Assembly (NCBI GenBank): GCA_042089915.1
Contig: JBELJZ010000026.1
Span: forward strand, 1 to 23,786
Origin: UBA8752 sp002172485
GTDB taxonomy: Bacteria > Bacteroidota > Bacteroidia > Flavobacteriales_D > Sanyastnellaceae
Direction: 5' to 3'
DNA length: 23,786 nucleotides
Position numbers and translations under genes: made by a program. The notes beneath the pieces are model-generated. The model was given only the letters and a program-made list of their open reading frames with translations. It ran no database searches and was not told the DNA's origin. This document shows, in pieces, positions 17,200-22,126 of this stretch (positions are counted from its first letter, which is position 1; every line of letters starts with the position of its first letter).

Positions 17200-17708
17200 A
17201 CACTTTGACTTCCCGATGGCTGCCCCTGATGGTGGCCCTTCCTTTTGTGATCGCAAGCTGTGGACCCGGAGTACCCTCGAAGGAGGATGGGGCAGCGGGA
17301 GATGGTGCAGAACAAGTGGTGGATGAGACTGCGGACGAAGTGCTGACTGTCGTCAACAGCTTGTTCCAAGCCATGCAAGCCCGGGACTCCACCCGAATCC
17401 GGATGACGCTGCATCCTGATGCGGTGTTCACCAGTGTCAATCTGACTGGGGATGAAGCCACCATCGGCCGTGTGGAGGGCGATGCCTTCGCTTCCTCCGT
17501 CGGCCAGCCCGGCCCAGCGTATGTGGAGCGCATGATGGACCCCAGCGTCGAGTACGATGGCGACTTTGCCCATGTCTGGACCTACTACGATTTCCACATT
17601 GCAGACTCCCTGAGCCATTGTGGTCACGACGCCATCCAGTTGGTGCGAAACAACAACGGGGCTTGGCGCATTCTGGGCATCACGTACACGCGTACGGCCT
17701 GCAAGTAA
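17196..17708 (+). CDS. Lipoprotein with NTF2-like (SnoaL/DUF4440-type) fold
   Basis: 170 residues. I chose the ATG at 17196, which overlaps the previous stop as ATGA, because it gives a proper lipoprotein signal: a hydrophobic stretch and then VIASC22, a lipobox. An upstream ATG at 17184 is in frame but lies inside the previous gene. After an acidic linker, the domain (about 45-170) has VLTVVNSLFQAMQARDSTRI, TLHPDAVF, FAHVWTYYDFH and GAWRILGITY, the alpha-plus-beta cone of NTF2-like proteins of the DUF4440/SnoaL kind. Such proteins bind small ligands or act as cyclases and isomerases; no catalytic role can be assigned. Probably anchored in the outer membrane. Middle gene of a likely three-gene operon. 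Confidence 0.8.
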   Translation: MNTLTSRWLPLMVALPFVIASCGPGVPSKEDGAAGDGAEQVVDETADEVLTVVNSLFQAMQARDSTRIRMTLHPDAVFTSVNLTGDEATIGRVEGDAFASSVGQPGPAYVERMMDPSVEYDGDFAHVWTYYDFHIADSLSHCGHDAIQLVRNNNGAWRILGITYTRTACK

Positions 17709-17718
17709 TTTCAACATC

Positions 17719-18444
17719 ATGACCTTCCGCTCCGGCATCCTGCTGTTTTTCTCCATCCTGTTGGCTGCACCTGGGGTCGCTCAGGAAGACAACATTGACG
17801 CCAAGTCTGTGCTGAAGCTCAACTTGAGCGATTGGTATTGGGCCCGGTATGAATTGGGCTACGAGCATGTGCTCAACGAGTCCACCTCGCTCCAATTCTC
17901 GTTTGCGGGCATTGGGGCGGAGGAGGACCGCTCCGCATACTATTACAACAATATGCAGGGCACCGATTCCCAATCGAATTTGCACGTGGTGCACGGTGGC
18001 TGGCGTTTCACCCCTGAGATCCGGCGTTTTGCCTGGGTGTACGGCGGGATGCCTGAGGGCGTTTACGTCAGTGTTCAGGGACGGGTGGAGAATTGGTCCC
18101 TCACCATCGATGAGGACACCGACGGTGTCAACGGATTTCCAGCGGCACAATTCCAAGGAGAGCTGGACGGCCGCTATGCCCTCTTTCATTGGGGAGGCGG
18201 TGTCATGGTGGGGTATCAGTGGTACAGCGACAATGGCATCAGCATTGAACTCTACACCGGCCCCATGTTCCGGAGCTACACGCGAACCTGGACGCCGGAC
18301 GCCGCATTGACAGACGGCGAAACCGAGGCGTCGGAGGACAGTTTGGAGCCCCGCGTCTTCAATGGGTCCAAATGGAACACCTACCTCACCGCCAACAGCG
18401 GTCCGGGCTGGAGGTTCGGTTTGACGGTCGGTTTGGGGCTTTGA
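17719..18444 (+). CDS. Outer-membrane beta-barrel-like protein (DUF3575-like)
   Basis: 241 residues. The ATG at 17719, 10 bases after the lipoprotein stop, gives a clean signal peptide (MTFRSGILLFFSILLAAPGVAQ); longer in-frame starts would run into the preceding gene. The mature part starts with KSVLKLNLSDWYWARYELGYEHVL and alternates polar and aromatic residues through to the end (GPGWRFGLTVGLGL), with WGGGVMVGYQWY in the middle, which is typical of small outer-membrane barrels such as DUF3575 proteins. The terminal hydrophobic strand supports barrel insertion. Function unknown; third gene of the likely operon that starts at 16393. Confidence 0.75.
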   Translation: MTFRSGILLFFSILLAAPGVAQEDNIDAKSVLKLNLSDWYWARYELGYEHVLNESTSLQFSFAGIGAEEDRSAYYYNNMQGTDSQSNLHVVHGGWRFTPEIRRFAWVYGGMPEGVYVSVQGRVENWSLTIDEDTDGVNGFPAAQFQGELDGRYALFHWGGGVMVGYQWYSDNGISIELYTGPMFRSYTRTWTPDAALTDGETEASEDSLEPRVFNGSKWNTYLTANSGPGWRFGLTVGLGL

Positions 18445-18454
18445 CCCCCTTTGG

Positions 18455-18490
18455 ATGACGAAAGTCATTGGCCCGGGTGACTTGGGTCAC
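18455..18490 (+). promoter_or_regulatory. Paired dyad operator B
   Basis: ATGAC-GAAA-GTCAT at 18455-18468 and GTGAC-TTGG-GTCAC at 18477-18490 are two perfect 5-4-5 inverted repeats. Their starts are 22 bp apart with an 8-base gap, the same layout as at 8174 and 16297. This is the clearest of the three pairs, since both dyads are symmetric. It lies 149 bases before the gene at 18640. Confidence 0.65.
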
Positions 18491-18610
18491 TGCCCCTGCG
18501 CAGAGTCCTGCCCACATTCCAGTCTGAACATTGGCAATGCGTCAAATGCGCATGACAAGACAGGTTTTGGTTTGGTGGCCCGGGACGAACGCGTTCCGGG
18601 CCATCTCTTT
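18491..18610 (+). ncRNA. Candidate leader or small RNA B before the OB-fold gene
   Basis: Like the region before xseA, it runs from a paired dyad through the box GGTTTTGGTTT (18563-18573) to a strong hairpin. A GTCTGA-then-GGCAA segment at 18522-18536 also has a counterpart at 8244-8257. No convincing protein is encoded. Either an attenuator-type leader or a short RNA; transcription is not proven. Confidence 0.25.
18577..18610 (+). terminator. Strong hairpin, terminator or attenuator, upstream of the OB-fold gene
   Basis: GGCCCGGGAC (18577-18586) pairs with GTTCCGGGCC (18593-18602) as a 10-bp stem with one G-T wobble and a 6-base loop, followed by ATCTCTTT. The T-run is weak, so termination may be partial. 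It ends about 30 bases before the start codon at 18640. Confidence 0.55.
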
Positions 18611-18639
18611 ACACCACAGTTAGGAAGTAGATTCGAAGC

Positions 18640-19041
18640 ATGAAGAACCGCAAAACGCTCCGCGTCGTACTGCCCCTCGGTGCCGCCATTCTGGCTGGGA
18701 TCGGCTGGCTTTTGCTGGAGCGTCCCCACCGCGATGTTGCCGAAGAGCAAGCCCAGTTCAACATGGTGCCGGAAGAGCTGGCATCCGTCCTTGCCAAGGG
18801 TGATTCCACGTCGCAGGCGCATTTGAACGCCGTGGTGGAGCTGTTTGGCGTGGTGGCATCGGACGATGGACAGCGCGTGACCCTCAAAGGGGGGGTGGTC
18901 GGGGCATGGGACACAACGCGCTCTCACCGCACATTGCAAGAGGGCGAGCACCTGCACCTCAAAGGAAGGGTGACGGGGTACGACGATTTGTTTGAAGAGG
19001 TCCGAATGGATGGCCTCGTCATCATTGAAGAAGTACCCTGA
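18640..19041 (+). CDS. Membrane-anchored OB-fold (tRNA_anti-like) protein
   Basis: 133 residues. One N-terminal hydrophobic segment (about 9-26, LPLGAAILAGIGWLLLE) anchors it or acts as an uncleaved signal. The rest fits the small OB-fold family called tRNA_anti-like: an NAVVELFGVVASDDGQRVTL strand pair, then a GEHLHLKGRVTGYDDLFEEV strand pair and a final hydrophobic strand. This family is common in Bacteroidota envelopes and has no established function. Its TGA overlaps the next gene's ATG by one base (TGATG), so they are translationally coupled. Upstream lies the paired dyad at 18455 and a hairpin leader. Confidence 0.75.
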   Translation: MKNRKTLRVVLPLGAAILAGIGWLLLERPHRDVAEEQAQFNMVPEELASVLAKGDSTSQAHLNAVVELFGVVASDDGQRVTLKGGVVGAWDTTRSHRTLQEGEHLHLKGRVTGYDDLFEEVRMDGLVIIEEVP

Positions 19042-19904
19042 TGCGGTTGTTTTCGCTGTTTCTCTTGGCCTGCTTGGCCATGACCGCCCGAGGTCAGCAG
19101 AGTGCAGCACCGTACTCCTTTGAATGGGAGGTGGTCGCGGTGGACAGTATTCCGGGCATGACGACAGTTCGACTTTATGCCGTCTTGGTCAACCCCGCGG
19201 ATTACCTGACGTCGGTGTCGGGTTGGGATGAGATGGCTGGGAGCGTCGAGACTACGACGTCGTTTTACCAGGATCCCGATGGATGGGCCACGCCCAACAA
19301 CAACAATCCCTTGCTCTATGACATTCTGCCGACCCTCCGGTACGATTCCTGGGTGACCATCGGCATTGATGCGGCTCCCATTGGGGCAGAGGGGGAGATC
19401 CCGGTGGGCCTGTTTCCCCCAGAGACGAGCTTCTGGGTGGACGAATTTGAAGCGGGAGGCGACCTCGTCATGGACATCGATGGCGCTTGGTTTGTAACCC
19501 TCGGGAGTTCCAATGGAACTGCAGGAGAGGACCTGCGGGTTTTGGTGGGTCAATTCACCACGGATGGGGTCATCTCCGGTTATCTGAATCTTCAGGTGTT
19601 TAGCAATGGGGTGGCTTCTGCTGAATTCATGGACGATGTCTACAGCATCACGATTCCAGAATTTGACGCTGGGGTGCTGTCCGAAGAGCCGGAGCGGGAG
19701 GGGATGTCATGGACGGTTCAGCCCGTTCAAGGTGGAGGCTACGTCCACCTGGTTGGAGAACCTTGTCATTGGACGCGTTTTGATCTTTCCGGCCGAGAAG
19801 TGGAGTCCGGTTGGACTCAGGATGGCCGATTTACCTCGCGAGGGGGCATCCTTCGGGTCACGGGGGCCCCATCTGGTCGGGTGATTCGACTTTGGTTTCC
19901 TTGA
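19041..19904 (+). CDS. Secreted protein homologous to module M2 of the giant surface protein
   Basis: 287 residues. A signal peptide (1 to about 18, LFLLACLAMTARG then QQ) is followed by a roughly 185-residue domain with the landmarks VRLYAVL, TSVSG, TTSFYQDP, YDSWVTIGID, GAWFVTLGSSNG and RVLVGQFTTDGVISGYL. These match, in order, the module at 6184-6738 inside the giant T9SS protein (YRVYAVL, SSISG, TTGFYQHP, YDSYVTIGLD, GAWFALNGESNG, RVLVAQLTTDG). The last 70 residues (CHWTRFDLSGREVESG, GRVIRLWFP) look like a degenerate type A sorting domain. The start overlaps the previous stop. Function unknown; being coupled to the OB-fold gene suggests a shared extracytoplasmic task. Confidence 0.8.
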   Translation: MRLFSLFLLACLAMTARGQQSAAPYSFEWEVVAVDSIPGMTTVRLYAVLVNPADYLTSVSGWDEMAGSVETTTSFYQDPDGWATPNNNNPLLYDILPTLRYDSWVTIGIDAAPIGAEGEIPVGLFPPETSFWVDEFEAGGDLVMDIDGAWFVTLGSSNGTAGEDLRVLVGQFTTDGVISGYLNLQVFSNGVASAEFMDDVYSITIPEFDAGVLSEEPEREGMSWTVQPVQGGGYVHLVGEPCHWTRFDLSGREVESGWTQDGRFTSRGGILRVTGAPSGRVIRLWFP

Positions 19905-19965
19905 GATGGGTCATCGAACCTTTGGTGTGGACATTCGGTTGATGAGACACAGGTGTTCCACGCTG

Positions 19966-19972
19966 TAATTTG
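19966..19972 (+). promoter_or_regulatory. Possible Bacteroidota -7 promoter element
   Basis: TAATTTG 24 bases upstream of the start at 19996 resembles the Bacteroidota -7 box (TAnnTTTG) but is one base short. A TTG at 19939-19941 could be the -33 element, with a slightly long spacer. Weak evidence; a similar TAATTTG at 12327-12333 is too close to the 12339 start to be convincing. Confidence 0.25.
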
Positions 19973-19995
19973 TATGCACCATATTTAATGCTCCG

Positions 19996-20358
19996 ATGAA
20001 GCGAGAAACAGCACGCAAGCAATGGTGGATTCACGGCACCGTCGGTTTTCTTCTGGTGGGTACTGGGGTCTCGGTCTTTTGTGACGCAGCGGTGCGGCGC
20101 ATCACAGAATCCAATTGGGAGCTCTGGTTTGGAGAAGGAACGGTGGGCTTGGTTCTGTTGATGTCTGGATTGGCTTTCTTCGGAAGTGCGGTTCGATACC
20201 TCGTTCACTTGGACCGGATTGCAGAATACTCGGACCGCCGCGCCCGGCATCGGGCCAGAAAGCAAAACGCGCGGCGTCAAAGGGAACGCGATGTCGCGTC
20301 TGCGGAGCAAGCCGAAAAGCGAAAGCAGGATTTGTCGTCTGCGGACATGTTCAATTGA
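19996..20358 (+). CDS. Small two-TM membrane protein with basic cytoplasmic tail
   Basis: 120 residues, no family recognised. Two hydrophobic segments are visible: about 13-30 (TVGFLLVGTGVSVFCDAAV) and about 48-68 (TVGLVLLMSGLAFFGSAV). The C-terminal 45 residues are rich in Arg, Lys, Glu and Gln (DRRARHRARKQNARRQRERD) and probably form a charged helix in the cytoplasm. The short first loop contains ITESNWELWFGEG. The gene ends at a bidirectional terminator that it shares with lpd, which converges on it. The ATG is preceded by an AT-rich stretch and a possible -7 box, so it likely has its own promoter. Coding seems real because the ORF has clear membrane topology and sits between two well-defined signals. 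Confidence 0.65.
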   Translation: MKRETARKQWWIHGTVGFLLVGTGVSVFCDAAVRRITESNWELWFGEGTVGLVLLMSGLAFFGSAVRYLVHLDRIAEYSDRRARHRARKQNARRQRERDVASAEQAEKRKQDLSSADMFN

Positions 20359-20381
20359 ACGCCACGACGCACTGTAAAATG

Positions 20382-20407
20382 AAAAAGGCGCCACTCGGCG
20401 CCTTTTT
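20382..20407. terminator. Bidirectional terminator between the small membrane protein gene and lpd
   Basis: AAAAAGGCGCC (20382-20392), loop ACTC, GGCGCCTTTTT (20397-20407): an 11-bp perfect stem with A/T runs on both sides, so it can stop transcription from both converging genes. Confidence 0.88.
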
Positions 20408-20427
20408 CATGGAAGTCTGTCTCGAAT

Positions 20428-21816
20428 TCAGAGGTGGATGACCTCGTCGTAAGCTGCGGCTGCGGCTTCCATGACCGCCTCGCTGAGGGTGGGGTGGGGG
20501 TGAACTGTCTTGATCATTTCATGACCGGTGGTCTCCAGTTTGCGGATGGCCACGATCTCAGCGATCATTTCAGTGACATTGGCGCCAATCATGTGACCGC
20601 CCAACAGTTCGCCGTACTTGGCATCAAAGATGAGCTTGACGAAGCCGTCTTTGTGGCCGGCTGCACTGGCCTTTCCGGAAGCGCTGAATGGGAACTTGCC
20701 GACCTTGATGTCGATGCCTTCCTTCTTGCAGTCCTCCTCGGTCTTGCCCACGCTGGCTACTTCCGGGAAGCAGTAGGTACATCCGGGAATGTTGCCATAG
20801 TCGAGGGGCTCCACATTGTGGCCTGCGATTTTTTCGACGCAGAGGATGCCCTCCGCGCTCGCTACGTGGGCGAGGGCCGGCCCGGGAACGCAGTCTCCGA
20901 TGGCGTAGTAGCCGGGGATGTTGGTCTTGTAGAAGTCGTCCACAATGAGCTTGCCTCGATCGGCAGCAATGCCCACTTCTTCGAGGCCGATGCCGTCGAT
21001 GTTGGATACGACACCCACGGCGCTGAGCACCACATCGGCATCGAGTACTTCCTCACCCTTCTTGGTTTTGACGTGGACTTTACAGCCCTTGCCGGAGGTG
21101 TCGACCCCAGTGACTTCGCTGGAGGTCATGATGTGGATGCCCGACTTCTTGAAGCTGCGGGCGAGTTGCTTGCTCACCTCTTCATCCTCGACCGGGACGA
21201 TGTTCGGCATGTATTCGACGATTGTGACGTTCGTGCCGATGGCATTATAGAAATAGGCGAATTCGACTCCGATGGCACCGGATCCCACGACGACCAGTTT
21301 CTTCGGCTGCTTCTCCATGGTCATGGCCTCGCGGTATCCCATGATTTTCTTTCCGTCCTGCGGGAGGTTTGGGAGCTGGCGGCTGCGGGCGCCCGTGGCA
21401 ATGATGATGTGGTCGGATTCAACCATTTGTTGCCCGCCATCGGCATCCGTGACTTCTACCTTCCGGCCTGGCATGAGTTTGCCGTTGCCCATGATCACGT
21501 CAATCTTGTTCTTCTTCATGAGGAACTGGACGCCTTTGGACATGCCGTTTGCAACACCACGAGAGCGGGAGACCATGCCAGTGAAGTCGACTTTGGGCTT
21601 GGCCACGTTGATACCGTAATCACCGGCGTGTTCGATGTATTCGAAGACGTTGGCGCTCTTGAGCAGGGCCTTGGTTGGGATGCATCCCCAGTTGAGGCAG
21701 ATGCCCCCGAGGGCTTCGCGTTCGACGATGGCGACCTTCATGCCGAGCTGGGAAGCGCGGATGGCGGTCACGTATCCTCCGGGGCCACTGCCCAGAACCA
21801 GAATGTCGTACTTCAT
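20428..21816 (-). CDS. lpd: Dihydrolipoyl dehydrogenase (E3)
   Basis: 462 residues from the ATG at 21816; a longer in-frame start at 21897 adds 27 residues of low-quality sequence and would place the FAD motif unusually far in, so I prefer MKYDILVLG. The enzyme reoxidises dihydrolipoamide of 2-oxoacid dehydrogenase complexes or the glycine cleavage system, passing electrons to NAD+, in the cytoplasm. All hallmarks are present: FAD motif LGSGPGGYVTAIRASQLG, redox disulfide GGICLNWGCIPTK, NAD motif VGSGAIGVEFAYF, second FAD motif YAIGDCVPG, and the catalytic HPHPTLSE near the C-terminus. No partner E1/E2 gene is in the window, so it stands alone here, convergent with the gene at 19996. Confidence 0.97.
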   Translation of the reverse strand: MKYDILVLGSGPGGYVTAIRASQLGMKVAIVEREALGGICLNWGCIPTKALLKSANVFEYIEHAGDYGINVAKPKVDFTGMVSRSRGVANGMSKGVQFLMKKNKIDVIMGNGKLMPGRKVEVTDADGGQQMVESDHIIIATGARSRQLPNLPQDGKKIMGYREAMTMEKQPKKLVVVGSGAIGVEFAYFYNAIGTNVTIVEYMPNIVPVEDEEVSKQLARSFKKSGIHIMTSSEVTGVDTSGKGCKVHVKTKKGEEVLDADVVLSAVGVVSNIDGIGLEEVGIAADRGKLIVDDFYKTNIPGYYAIGDCVPGPALAHVASAEGILCVEKIAGHNVEPLDYGNIPGCTYCFPEVASVGKTEEDCKKEGIDIKVGKFPFSASGKASAAGHKDGFVKLIFDAKYGELLGGHMIGANVTEMIAEIVAIRKLETTGHEMIKTVHPHPTLSEAVMEAAAAAYDEVIHL

Positions 21817-21913
21817 AATCGGTGTTTCGAGAGGCGAAAATAGGGGCCGCATCTTAGGGTTCGTACGCCGTGGAGAACCTTCTTTCTGCTTTTGCACCTC
21901 ACTGGCCCGGTTG

Positions 21914-22075
21914 ATGCTGAAGGTGTGCGGTTTGTTGTTGGTGGGGGGGGCTTCCTCAAGCTTGCTGGCTCAGGGCCTCACCGTGGACTTCCCTCAGCCC
22001 AGACAAGACGGAATCACCGCGCTGGCGTCGGACTGCGCACATTTCCAATTGCGCGCCCCTGTTGAGGCTGATCAT
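21914..22075 (+). pseudogene. Probable remnant of a secreted-protein gene
   Basis: From the ATG at 21914 the frame encodes a convincing signal peptide (MLKVCGLLLVGGASSSLLAQ) and then about 34 residues. At 22076 it runs into the terminator of the opposing gene; the frame stays open to 22246 only by reading antisense through that gene's 3' end. A run of eight G (21943-21950) lies in the signal-peptide codons. This fits the 5' remnant of a larger gene, or a very short secreted protein. Together with the divergent lpd promoter region (21817-21913), this accounts for the only stretch of about 300 bases without an intact gene; nothing else is visible there. Confidence 0.35.
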
Positions 22076-22106
22076 AAAAAAAGGCCCGCACTCGCGGGCC
22101 TTTTTT
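22076..22106. terminator. Bidirectional terminator of the right-edge surface protein gene
   Basis: A run of seven A (22076-22082), GGCCCGC, loop ACTC, GCGGGCC and six T (22101-22106) make a perfect 7-bp GC stem extended by A-T pairs. It lies 20 bases beyond the stop of the minus-strand gene and also faces the gene remnant on the plus strand. Confidence 0.88.
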
Positions 22107-22126
22107 CATTCAGGGTGTCGAGCAAG

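Noticed and set aside
20434..21843. 469-codon plus-strand frame opposite lpd
   Set aside because: The minus strand encodes every lpd catalytic motif; the antisense frame shows only repetitive composition with no domain.
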